Positions 32,427 to 40,723 of a DNA stretch of 64,000 nucleotides are shown here, piece after piece. The notes under the pieces are model-generated. The model worked only from the letters and a program-made list of their open reading frames with translations, ran no database searches and was not told where the DNA came from. Where the stretch lies: contig NZ_UETC01000015.1 of NCBI RefSeq assembly GCF_900116765.1, positions 1-64,000 on the forward strand, in the 5' to 3' direction. The translations under genes and the position numbers were made by a program. The DNA is from Jannaschia seohaensis (lineage in GTDB: Bacteria > Pseudomonadota > Alphaproteobacteria > Rhodobacterales > Rhodobacteraceae). Each line of letters starts with the position of its first letter. Position 1 is the stretch's first letter.

Positions 32427-33755
32427 ATGACGCAGCTATCCGACACGGCGCGCCCCGCCCGGACGCGCACCGGCCTCCCGGGGCTGGCCACGGTCGCGGT
32501 CCTGGCGATCTGCACGCCGCTGACGCTGGACCTGGCCGGGCTGGCGCTGAACCCGATCCGCATCGTCCTGCTGACGGTGACGGCGCCGCTGCTGGTGATG
32601 CTGTTCATGGGCCGGCTCGGGCGGTTCGGCGCCATCGATGCGCTGGTGCTGGGATACAGCCTCTGGCAGGTGGTGGCGATCGCGGTCAACAATCCCGAGC
32701 GGGTGGTGCAGTTCTCGGGCTCCAACACGCTCGACTTCCTGGGCGGTTACCTGATCGGCCGCGCGGCGATCCGCTCTCCGGAGGACATGGCGCGCTTCGT
32801 CAAGCTGCTGATGGTGGTGTTGCTGGTGCTGCTGGGGCCCGCCCTGATCGAGTCGCAGACCGGGCGCCCGCTCATCCCCGAGCTTCTGTCGCGGGCGGGC
32901 CTCGCCACGATCGACGATGTGCCCGCCTTGCCCCGGCTGGGGCTGGAGCGGGCGCAGGCGGTCTTCTCCCACCCGATCCATTACGGCCTCTTCGCCTCCT
33001 CGATGCTGGCGCTCGTCTTCGTCGGGCTATCGCATCGCCTCTCGATGACGCGACGGGTGCTGGCGGGGGGGCTGGTGATCGTCTCCACCGTCCTGTCGGT
33101 CTCCAGCGGGGCGCTGCTGCCGCTGGCGATCCAGGTCTTTCTGATCGGCTGGGCGCTGACGGCCCACAGGATCACGCGCCGCTGGCTGGTGCTGGGGGTG
33201 CTGTCGCTGCTGGGCTTCGCGGTGATCGAGCTGCTCTCGGACCGCCCGGCGATCGTGGCGGTGCTGACGCGGCTCGCCTTCAACGCCCACAACGTCTACA
33301 TGCGCACGCTGATCTTCACCCACGGGATGGAGAACATCCTGGCCAACCCGGTCTTCGGGCTGGGGCTGAACGACTGGGTGCGCCCGGCCTTCATGTATAG
33401 CGGAAGCGTCGACAACTTCTGGATCCTCAACGGGATGCGCTACGGCATCCCGGGCGTGGCGATGATCGCGGCGGCGATGGCGGTGGCGATGATCGGCGTG
33501 GGCCGGCGGCGCTTCGCGCCCGGGGGCGAGGCGGCCGCCTGGCAGCTGGCCTGGATGCTCTCCATGATCTCGCTGGTGCTGACGCTGTTCACGGTCCATG
33601 TCTGGGGCGGGGTCTACACCTACCTGATGATCATGATGGCCAGCGGCCAGTTCCTGATCACCTGGGAGGAGGCGCCCGATCGGACGCCCGCCTCCCCCGC
33701 CGACGCGCCCCCGAGGCGCCGCGGTCCCGTCTATACTCGCTTCGGCCCGAACTGA
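32427..33755 (+). CDS. Wzy/O-antigen-ligase-like polymerase
   Basis: A 442-residue membrane protein with about ten to twelve hydrophobic segments and a large periplasmic loop in the middle. The region HNVYMRTLIFTHGMENILA followed by NPVFGLGLNDWVRP is typical of the O-antigen ligase/Wzy family (PF04932-like). It would polymerise undecaprenyl-linked repeat units in the periplasm. The start at 32427 follows GGGAAGAG. It converges on the flippase gene with only 10 bases between the stops. Sequence diversity of this family makes the polymerase call more likely than ligase, from context. Confidence 0.8.
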   Translation: MTQLSDTARPARTRTGLPGLATVAVLAICTPLTLDLAGLALNPIRIVLLTVTAPLLVMLFMGRLGRFGAIDALVLGYSLWQVVAIAVNNPERVVQFSGSNTLDFLGGYLIGRAAIRSPEDMARFVKLLMVVLLVLLGPALIESQTGRPLIPELLSRAGLATIDDVPALPRLGLERAQAVFSHPIHYGLFASSMLALVFVGLSHRLSMTRRVLAGGLVIVSTVLSVSSGALLPLAIQVFLIGWALTAHRITRRWLVLGVLSLLGFAVIELLSDRPAIVAVLTRLAFNAHNVYMRTLIFTHGMENILANPVFGLGLNDWVRPAFMYSGSVDNFWILNGMRYGIPGVAMIAAAMAVAMIGVGRRRFAPGGEAAAWQLAWMLSMISLVLTLFTVHVWGGVYTYLMIMMASGQFLITWEEAPDRTPASPADAPPRRRGPVYTRFGPN

Positions 33756-33765
33756 GGCCGCCGGT

Positions 33766-35202
33766 TCAGCCGACGCGCCCGCCCCGAAGCAGCCGGGCCG
33801 CGATCAGCCCGCGCAGCCGGGGCATCGCCAGCGGCGCCGCCAGCAGCACCGCCGCCAGCAGGGCGTGGCCGGGATCCAGCACCTCGCGCAGCGCGCCTGA
33901 GGGCGGCGCCGCCCACAACTCCCAGGCGGCCAGGACCAGGGCCGCGCCGCAGACCGACAGGGCTCCCGCCAGCCGCACGACCGGCACGCCCTGGCGCCGC
34001 GAGACCAGGATCAGCCCCAGGACCAGCGCCGCCAGCTCGAAGGCGACGCCCGTCCAGGCCAGCCCCGCGACGCCGTATCCGCGCCACAGCACCCACAGCG
34101 CCACCGCCACCCCGACGGCGCGCAGCACCCCGGTGGCCGTCACGTCCCAGGTGTGCCCCGCCGCCAGCGCGGTGGTGGTGCAGAAGGTGCGCGCCGTGCG
34201 CAGCCCCTGCGCCAGCCCCAGGATCACCAGCACCGACGCGCCGGCGGCATAGCCCGGCCCGAACAGCCCCACCAGCAGCGGCGGCCCCAGCACCGCCATC
34301 CCCAGCATCAGCCAGATCCCGGCGCAGACGCTGACCTCGCCGAGCAGCAGCGCTCGCGCCCGGAAGGCCGCGCCGCCGTCGCGCCCGATCGCCTCCCGGT
34401 CGCGGCTGAGCCCCGGCAGGAACATCCCGGAGATGGTGTTGGGCAGCACCCGCGCCGGGGTCACCGCCATCAGGAAGGCGGCCGAGAACCAGCCCAGGGT
34501 GACGAGATCGGTCTGATTGGCCACCAGCATCCGCTCGCCCTGCATCACCGCCATCATCAGCAGGCCATTGATCGCGAGCGGCCCCCCGAAGCCGACGCTG
34601 CTGCGGACATGGCCCCACTCCCAGGCCAGGCCGAAACGGCGCCTGGCCAGCGCATGCGACAGCGCCAGGGCGGCCGCATGCTGCATCACGATCGCCCCGA
34701 GCATCACGCGCCAGTCGGGAAAGATCAGCCAGATCGCCCCCACCGCCAGAAGCGACACCGCCGGAGAGGCCACGTTCATCACCGCCTGGGGCCAAAAATC
34801 CATCCCGCGCTGCACCCGGAAGACGTCGAGATGGATGAACCCCCGCAGCAGCGGCACCAGCGCCAGCACCTGATAGGCCCAGACCAGCTCGGGGGTCTGG
34901 ACGAAGGCGGCATAGGGCCGGGCCAGCGCGAGCATCACCGCCGCCGAGACCAGCCCGCGCACGACCTGCAACAGGTGCAGCGTGTCCTGCAGGCGGGGCT
35001 CGTCGCCCGCCGGGCTCTGGACCAGCAGCTTCTGCACCGAGAAGTTCCCAGCCGTCTCGATCAGCGTCCACAGGATCGCGAAGGTCGCGGCGATCCCGAA
35101 ATCCTCGACCGAGAGCAGGCGCGCCACGAGAATGTTGCGCAAGAACAGCAGCACCGTCGATGAAAGCTCCGAGCCCAGCAGCAGGCCGCCCGCCCGGATC
35201 AT
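33766..35202 (-). CDS. Wzx-type polysaccharide flippase
   Basis: A 478-residue MATE-like/PST transporter with about twelve membrane segments. The start GGLLLGSELSSTVLLFLRNI and NILVARLLSVEDFGIAATFA are typical of the PST family. It flips lipid-linked repeat units across the inner membrane. It is read with the secreted beta-helix gene 84 bases upstream. With Wzz, kinase, Wza, sugar transferase and Wzy it completes a Wzx/Wzy pathway in this window. Confidence 0.88.
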   Translation of the reverse strand: MIRAGGLLLGSELSSTVLLFLRNILVARLLSVEDFGIAATFAILWTLIETAGNFSVQKLLVQSPAGDEPRLQDTLHLLQVVRGLVSAAVMLALARPYAAFVQTPELVWAYQVLALVPLLRGFIHLDVFRVQRGMDFWPQAVMNVASPAVSLLAVGAIWLIFPDWRVMLGAIVMQHAAALALSHALARRRFGLAWEWGHVRSSVGFGGPLAINGLLMMAVMQGERMLVANQTDLVTLGWFSAAFLMAVTPARVLPNTISGMFLPGLSRDREAIGRDGGAAFRARALLLGEVSVCAGIWLMLGMAVLGPPLLVGLFGPGYAAGASVLVILGLAQGLRTARTFCTTTALAAGHTWDVTATGVLRAVGVAVALWVLWRGYGVAGLAWTGVAFELAALVLGLILVSRRQGVPVVRLAGALSVCGAALVLAAWELWAAPPSGALREVLDPGHALLAAVLLAAPLAMPRLRGLIAARLLRGGRVG

Positions 35203-35286
35203 CGGGCGTGCGCGGACGGGGAGGGGAGGCGGGCGGTCATGGCCGGCTTAAACCAAATCGACCCGGACGGCGCCAGGGTGGGCGGC

Positions 35287-37272
35287 TCACCAGTCGCGCA
35301 CCCAGCTCCAGTCGTAGGGGTCCTGATCCGGGGTCGGGCCCACCGCGCCCATCGCGCGCCCGGCCAGCAGCCCGTCGGCGCGCGGCCGGGCCAGCGCCAC
35401 CGCCGCGGAGGCGGTCTCGGGCGAGAAGGCGCCGTCCGGCCCCAGGGCGAACCGCGCCAGGAGGCTGCGTCCGCCGTCGTCATGGCGCAGCCCGGCATCG
35501 TTGCCGGCATCGTCCGCCCCGCCGGAAAAGCCCAGCACGTTGCCGCGCAACTCATGGCCCGCCGCCGCGTCCATCATCGCGAAGCCCGAGTTGAACAGGG
35601 TGTTGAAGCCGTCGCCCAGACCGTTGGGCACGCCGTCCCCGTCGATATCCCCCGGCCAGGGCCGCAGGAACGAGTTGCGCGTCACCGCGATCCCGCGGTC
35701 GTCCGGGTCGCGGAAGCTGACCGCCGCGGGGGCCGTGACCCAGAGAAGGTTGTGGCGCACCGTGATGTCGGAATAGGCCGCCCGGCCCGGCAGCGCGTTG
35801 GAGAAGACGCCCTGGATGTAGGGCAGGGCCGGAAGCGCCTGCCAGTAGGGGCGCCCCGTCCGCGCGTCGGCCTGGCAGCGCAGCAGCCAGGTCTCGCCGG
35901 GGGCGGTCAGCGTCAGCGACGGGACCGGGCCGGACCGGCCGACGCGCAGAACCGCGCCCGGGGGAGGCTCCAACCGGATCGGCCCGGCGCTCGTCGGATC
36001 GCTCTGCACGCCGAAGCGCGGCCCCCGTCCGTCCGCGCAGTCCGGCGCCGGCAGCGTGGCGCGGCCCGGCCCGATCAAGCGGTGCTGCACCCGGTCGTCG
36101 GCCGGCAGGCGGGCGGGCACGGGCCCCGGGGGCGTGCCGCGCAGCCCCGCGCCGAAGCCCGGCTGCAGCAGCCCGTCGCGGCCGGGAAAGGCGATGTTGC
36201 CCTCGATCAGGACATCGGAGACGTCGCAGCTGACATTGCTCGCGGCGAAAAGATGCACGAAGTCGGGATGGATGCGGTTGTTGCTCCAGACATGCGACAT
36301 CACGTTGCGGCGCACCGTCACCCCGCGCGTTTCGGCGCAGTCCCCCCCGCCCAGCAGCTGCGGGGAGAGGCGCAGGAAGTCGCCCCAGCTGTGGCGCATC
36401 CGGTTGTCCTCGACCACGATGCCGGTGCCGCCGACGGCGATGGCGTTGACGATGCCCTCGAAGCGGTTGTCGCGGATGACGACGTCGCGCAGCCGGAGGC
36501 CGCGGATGCCGGAGAGATTGCGCTCCAGCTCGGTCTGCCCCGCGCGCGCCTGCCCGAGCGTGCCGCGGACATGCAGCCGCTCCAGCAGGACCGCGCGGGT
36601 CTCGCCGCGCGAGGCCAGGGTCACCGCCGACCGGATGCCCACGAAGCCCGTCGCGCCGGGGGGCAAGGCGGGCACGTCGTCGAGCAGGAAGTCGAGATCG
36701 CGCAGCACCACGCCGCCATTGGGCCGGTCGGGGTCGGTCGAGCGCATCATCCACATGTTCAGCACCGGCCGCGCCTCCGGGTCGGTCGCCTCGAAGACGA
36801 TCGGCGCGCGGGCCTCGGGGTCGAGGAACGCATCCGGGAAGTCGCGCCCGTCGAGATCCATGTAGCGGCCGGGGTTGAGGCAGACCGTGAGACCGGACTT
36901 CTCGGCCACCGACAGCGCGAGCACGGCGCGCAGCTCCCCGGTGGTGGAGACGCAGCGCGCGCCGGCCCGCAGGATCAGCTCCTGCGCCATGCCGCCCGGG
37001 CCCGTCAGGCGGTGGCGCCCGGGAACCGCGTCGCCCAGGGCGGCGGCGGGGCGCAGCAGACCGCCGCGCGCGGCGAAAACGCCGCCGCCGGCGCGGTAGG
37101 TGCCATCGGGCAGAGGGGTCGGGACCGCCGCCTCGCCGGCGAGGTTGCGCAGCCCGAAGACCGCCGCGCCGGGCCCGGTATCGCCGGCCCGCGTCGACCC
37201 GGACGCCGCGAGCACCGCCGCGACCGACAGCGCGGGCAGCACGGCTCCGGCCCATCTCAGAAACCCACGCAT
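35287..37272 (-). CDS. Secreted beta-helix protein related to the spike fibre
   Basis: A 661-residue exported protein with a signal peptide (about residues 1-30, LPALSVAAVLAASGSTRA). It forms a right-handed parallel beta-helix (for example IRGLRLRDVVIRDNRFEG and AIAVGGTGIVVEDNRM). A His-x-Asp pair lies at 335-337 (RIHPDFVHLF). Beta-helix proteins in EPS operons are usually lyases, hydrolases or epimerases acting on the polymer. Segment after segment parallels the GTA-type fibre at 23794 (VFG..AGEAAVPTPLPDGTY, LRAGARCVSTTGELRAVL, IQGVFSNALPGRAAYSDITV). The fibre lacks a signal peptide and this protein has one. The start at 37272 gives the signal peptide. Function inferred. Confidence 0.8.
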   Translation of the reverse strand: MRGFLRWAGAVLPALSVAAVLAASGSTRAGDTGPGAAVFGLRNLAGEAAVPTPLPDGTYRAGGGVFAARGGLLRPAAALGDAVPGRHRLTGPGGMAQELILRAGARCVSTTGELRAVLALSVAEKSGLTVCLNPGRYMDLDGRDFPDAFLDPEARAPIVFEATDPEARPVLNMWMMRSTDPDRPNGGVVLRDLDFLLDDVPALPPGATGFVGIRSAVTLASRGETRAVLLERLHVRGTLGQARAGQTELERNLSGIRGLRLRDVVIRDNRFEGIVNAIAVGGTGIVVEDNRMRHSWGDFLRLSPQLLGGGDCAETRGVTVRRNVMSHVWSNNRIHPDFVHLFAASNVSCDVSDVLIEGNIAFPGRDGLLQPGFGAGLRGTPPGPVPARLPADDRVQHRLIGPGRATLPAPDCADGRGPRFGVQSDPTSAGPIRLEPPPGAVLRVGRSGPVPSLTLTAPGETWLLRCQADARTGRPYWQALPALPYIQGVFSNALPGRAAYSDITVRHNLLWVTAPAAVSFRDPDDRGIAVTRNSFLRPWPGDIDGDGVPNGLGDGFNTLFNSGFAMMDAAAGHELRGNVLGFSGGADDAGNDAGLRHDDGGRSLLARFALGPDGAFSPETASAAVALARPRADGLLAGRAMGAVGPTPDQDPYDWSWVRDW

Positions 37273-38045
37273 CGCACGCTCCCACCCGATGCGATGGACG
37301 GCGCCGCATCCGCCGTGGCGGTCCGACGGGGCTGAATGCGGGGATGGCACCGCGGTCTCTTCAAGCGGTCTCCCGGCGGCCGTGATCGAGACCGAGGCCG
37401 ATCGAGGCGGCGCCGGGCTCCAGGTCGGCCCCCCTTGATCTCCTCGCAGCGATGGGTCGCCGTGATCTCGCGCCAGAAGACATCGACGCTGATAGAGGGA
37501 TCGTAGGGGGTCGGAAGGCTATCGTGAAGCGCGATCAGCCCCTCCGGCGAGGCGAGCGGCGCGTATCGCTCGAAGTCCATCCTGACGCCTTCGTGGGAAT
37601 GATCTCCGTCGATCATCAGGAAGTCGATCTCGCGGCCGCCGAGGCTCTTCCCGACCTGCGCGAGGGGCGCGGCGTCATGGGAATTTCCGCGCAGCGGTTC
37701 CAGCCGCTGCCCCGGATTCGCGAAACGCCGGTAGGCCGCCTCCTTCCAGCGCGGATAGCCTCCGCCGTTTCGTCCATACGGCATGTCGAGGCCGATGATC
37801 AGCGCATCGTCCGAAACGACGCGGCGGAACAGGAACAGGCTGCCGCCCTTGGCCGTGGCGATCTCGAGGACGCCCCGCGGTTTCCGGGCCGCCAGCATCT
37901 CCAGCGTCCTGTCCAGCTCCTTGATGGCCTTGCGATCGCTGAGGTTCTTTCCCTGGTGCCAGGCCCATTTCAAGGCCGAGACGCGCCTCGGATGCGCGCC
38001 CGCATTGTCCATCGCTCGGAGTTTCCGCTTCAGAGAATGAATCAT
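37257..38045 (-). CDS. Class I SAM-dependent methyltransferase (CmcI-like), probable frameshift near the end
   Basis: As sequenced, 262 residues. The fold is that of the CmcI/cephalosporin-hydroxylase-like methyltransferases: RGVLEIATAKGGSLFLFRRV, IIGLDMPYGRNGGGYP, then the metal-type motif EIDFLMIDGDHSHEGVRMDF and LIALHDSLPTPYDPS. After residue about 205 the frame becomes Arg/Pro-rich and runs into the next gene. Dropping one G from the six-G run at 37434-37429 restores ADLEPGAASIGLGLDHGRRE and ends at TGA 37363-37361. A real frameshift or a sequencing error is equally possible. It may methylate an EPS sugar; it is first in a unit with the beta-helix and flippase genes. Confidence 0.78.
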   Translation of the reverse strand: MIHSLKRKLRAMDNAGAHPRRVSALKWAWHQGKNLSDRKAIKELDRTLEMLAARKPRGVLEIATAKGGSLFLFRRVVSDDALIIGLDMPYGRNGGGYPRWKEAAYRRFANPGQRLEPLRGNSHDAAPLAQVGKSLGGREIDFLMIDGDHSHEGVRMDFERYAPLASPEGLIALHDSLPTPYDPSISVDVFWREITATHRCEEIKGGRPGARRRLDRPRSRSRPPGDRLKRPRCHPRIQPRRTATADAAPSIASGGSVRCVGF

Positions 38046-38187
38046 CGAGCTCCCGAGCCCCCACAGATCTGCCCCACCGCCCCCCGTTCATGACCCGTCA
38101 GGCCAGGACAGGACAGGCAACTTGGCGCGGCGCTCCCGGACGAGACGCTACGCGCCGAAATCATCGAAATCGAGGCCGAGGCGCCAA

Positions 38188-39084
38188 TCACGCTCCGCTT
38201 CGCGGTGGTGCCTGGGCCGCCAGCACCTCCGAGAGCAGCAGGTTGGGGAATTTGCGGCGGATCGTGACGGCGCAGAATACCTCCGTCAGCGCCTCGATCC
38301 GGCGCAGCTCCACCAGGCGGCCCGCGGCGAGCTCGTCCTGCACGACGATGGGCGGCAGGATGGCGAGCCCCAGATCCGCCCGCGCAAGCAGCCGCAGCAT
38401 CGCCATGTCATCCGCCTCCGCCGCGATCCGGGGCAGGATGCCCGCCCGGTCCAGAAGCGCGTCGATCCCCGCCCTGAGCGAAGACTCGGGCGTGGGCAGG
38501 ATCAGGGGGTGTTCGGCCAAGATCTCCGCCAGGGGCATGTCCGGCCCGGGGTCGCGGGCGGGCGTGCCGATCAGCGCCACGCCCTGCGCGTCGAGCCGGT
38601 GCACCAGATAGGGGCTGGAGGCGTCCCGCGCCGGGACCAGGTTGGTCAGCACCACGTCGAGCGCCATCGCGTCGAGCCCGCGCAGCAGATCCTCCTGGCT
38701 GCCCGAGCGCAGCACGATCTCCACGTCGTCGCGGCCGATGATCGGGCGCAGGAAGGCGATCTGGAAGTTGCGCGACAGCGTCGCCAGCGCCCCGATCCGA
38801 AGCGCCTTGCGCCGCGCCCCCGCCGCCTTGAGCGTGACCGACAGATCCTCGGCCGCGCGGAAGATCTCCTCGGCATGGTCGAGCGCCACATGCCCCGCCT
38901 CGGTCAGCACCAGGTTGCGGCCCTGCCGTTCGAACAGGGCGTGGCCCAGCGAGGCCTCCAACGCCTTGATCTGCGTCGAGACCGCCGATTGCGAGATGTT
39001 GAGCGCCCGCGCCGCCCCGGTCAGCGTCCCGTCGCGGGCGACGGCGCGGAAGAGGCGCAGGTGATGCAGGTTGATCGTGGACAT
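38188..39084 (-). CDS. LysR-family regulator of the dabBA operon (CbbR/CynR-like)
   Basis: A 298-residue LysR protein. The DNA-binding part reads LHHLRLFRAVARDGTLTGAA and NISQSAVSTQIKALEASLG, followed by an effector domain. It is divergent from dabB with a 100-base gap that holds a palindrome directly at the regulator start. LysR proteins of the CbbR type often control inorganic-carbon genes, and this position suggests the same here. The start at 39084 gives the family N-terminus (MSTINLHHL). Confidence 0.88.
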   Translation of the reverse strand: MSTINLHHLRLFRAVARDGTLTGAARALNISQSAVSTQIKALEASLGHALFERQGRNLVLTEAGHVALDHAEEIFRAAEDLSVTLKAAGARRKALRIGALATLSRNFQIAFLRPIIGRDDVEIVLRSGSQEDLLRGLDAMALDVVLTNLVPARDASSPYLVHRLDAQGVALIGTPARDPGPDMPLAEILAEHPLILPTPESSLRAGIDALLDRAGILPRIAAEADDMAMLRLLARADLGLAILPPIVVQDELAAGRLVELRRIEALTEVFCAVTIRRKFPNLLLSEVLAAQAPPRSGA

Positions 39085-39086
39085 AC

Positions 39087-39101
39087 TTCTATCTAATAGA
39101 A
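39087..39101. promoter_or_regulatory. LysR operator candidate at dabB
   Basis: TTCTAT-CTA-ATAGAA is a perfect inverted repeat, 3 bases before the LysR start codon and about 85 before dabB. An AT-rich stretch follows to 39130. It suits autoregulation and control of dabBA. Confidence 0.5.
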
Positions 39102-39144
39102 CGGTTTCTCCCTGAATATGAAATTTTCTGGATCGAGGCGAGGC

Positions 39145-39150
39145 GCTATC
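39145..39150 (+). promoter_or_regulatory. -10-like element of dabB
   Basis: GCTATC, 34 bases before the dabB ATG, in the same setting as elements before other plus-strand genes of this window. Confidence 0.35.
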
Positions 39151-39184
39151 TGCCCCGGCGCATGATCCTGTCCGGAGCCCGCCC

Positions 39185-40720
39185 ATGACTTTCTCCTTCG
39201 CTTTCCTCGCGCCCCTGGTCCTGCTGGCGGTCGCCGCGCTTTCGGGGGGCCGCGCGGGGCGGCGCCCCGGCGGGCCCGCCCGCTGGTCCGAGGCGGCGGC
39301 GGCCGCGGCCGGCGCCCTGGTGGTGCTGGGGCTGGTGCAGCTGGCGGTCTCGGGGCCTGCGGCGGCCTTCGGGCTGAAGGCGGGGCCGGTGGGGCTGACC
39401 ATGGCGCTGCTGGTGTCGTTCATCGGCTGGGTGGTGATGCGCTACAGCCGCAGTTACCTGGATGGCGAAGCGCGCGAGGGCCGGTTCCACGGGCTGATGC
39501 TGGCCACGCTGGCGGCGATCCTGGTCTTCGCGCTGTCCGGCGATGTCTGGCTTCTGCTGCTCTCGGCCATTGCGGTGGGCCTGACGCTGCGGCGGCTTTT
39601 GCTGTTCTACCCGGAGCGGGCGGAGGCGCGGCGCGCGGCGACCAAGTTCGCGCTGGTCTGGCATGGCGGCGACGCGGCGCTGTTCGGGGCGGCGGTTCTC
39701 TTGACGTCGCGCTTCGGCACCGGGGCGCTGGACCTGCTGGCGGCGCGCGCCACCCAGGAGGGGCTGGGCGTGGCGGGGCATCTCGCCATGGGGCTCGTCG
39801 TGCTGGCGGCGCTGCTCAAGACGGCGGCCTTCCCGCTCCATGGCTGGCTGACCGAGGTGATGGAGGCGCCCACCCCGGTCTCGGCGCTGCTCCATGCGGG
39901 GATCATCAACTCGGGCGGCGTGCTTTTGATCCAGGCCTCGGATCTGGTGCAGCTCAGCCCCGGCGCGATGGCGGCGCTGGTGATGGCGGGGGGGCTGACG
40001 GCGCTGTTCGGGGCCGCGGTGATGCTGGCGCAGAGCGCGGTGAAGACGGCGCTGGCCTGGTCCACGGTGGCGCAGATGGGCTTCATGCTGCTGCAATGCG
40101 GGCTGGGGCTCTGGGCGCTGGCGCTGCTGCATATCCTGGCGCATTCGCTCTATAAGGCGCATGCCTTCCTGTCCTCGGGCGGCGCCGTCGCCGCCGTGGC
40201 GCAGATCCGGCGGCCCGGGCCGGTGGCGGTGCCCGATCTGGGGGCGGTGCTGCGCTCCTTCGGGCTGGCGCTGGCGATCTATGCGGGCATCGCGCTGATC
40301 TTCACCCTGGTTCTGGGGCCCAAGACGGCGCAGGCGCTGGCGCTCGGCGCGATGCTGATCTTCGGGGTTGCCTATCTGGTGGCCCAGGGCCTGGCCGACC
40401 TCGCCCCGGCGGAGCTGACGCGCCGCACGGTGACGGCCTCGCTGGCCGCCGCGGTCGCTTATTTCTCCTTCCAGGCAGTCGCGCAGAAGATCTGGGGGCC
40501 GGGCCTGCCGCCCGCCCCGGTGCCCGGCGCGCTGGAATGGGCGCTGATCGTGCTGGCGATCCTGTCCTTCGGGGCGGTGGCGCTGGCGCAGGCGCTGTTC
40601 CCGCTCTGGGCGCATCACCCGGCGGTGGCGGGGCTGCGCGTGCATCTCGCCAACGGCCTGTATCTCAACGCGCTGCTCGACCGCGCCATCGGCGGATTCC
40701 GCGCCGCGCGGGAGGGCTGA
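39185..40720 (+). CDS. dabB: DabB, NuoL-like membrane subunit of an inorganic-carbon pump
   Basis: A 511-residue membrane protein of the proton-translocating NADH dehydrogenase subunit family, with about fourteen hydrophobic segments. The hallmark PLHGWLTEVMEAPTPVSALL followed by HAGIINSGGVLLIQ includes the proton-path lysine/histidine region of NuoL/MrpA-type subunits. There are no other Nuo genes nearby, and a DUF2309 gene follows after 3 bases. That pair defines the DAB system, where DabB couples an ion gradient to CO2 hydration by DabA. Good fit in length. Confidence 0.9.
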   Translation: MTFSFAFLAPLVLLAVAALSGGRAGRRPGGPARWSEAAAAAAGALVVLGLVQLAVSGPAAAFGLKAGPVGLTMALLVSFIGWVVMRYSRSYLDGEAREGRFHGLMLATLAAILVFALSGDVWLLLLSAIAVGLTLRRLLLFYPERAEARRAATKFALVWHGGDAALFGAAVLLTSRFGTGALDLLAARATQEGLGVAGHLAMGLVVLAALLKTAAFPLHGWLTEVMEAPTPVSALLHAGIINSGGVLLIQASDLVQLSPGAMAALVMAGGLTALFGAAVMLAQSAVKTALAWSTVAQMGFMLLQCGLGLWALALLHILAHSLYKAHAFLSSGGAVAAVAQIRRPGPVAVPDLGAVLRSFGLALAIYAGIALIFTLVLGPKTAQALALGAMLIFGVAYLVAQGLADLAPAELTRRTVTASLAAAVAYFSFQAVAQKIWGPGLPPAPVPGALEWALIVLAILSFGAVALAQALFPLWAHHPAVAGLRVHLANGLYLNALLDRAIGGFRAAREG

Positions 40721-40723
40721 GCC

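Noticed and set aside
39185-40720. Part of respiratory complex I (nuoL)
   Set aside because: No other nuo genes around, and it is paired with DUF2309 three bases downstream, which defines DabB.
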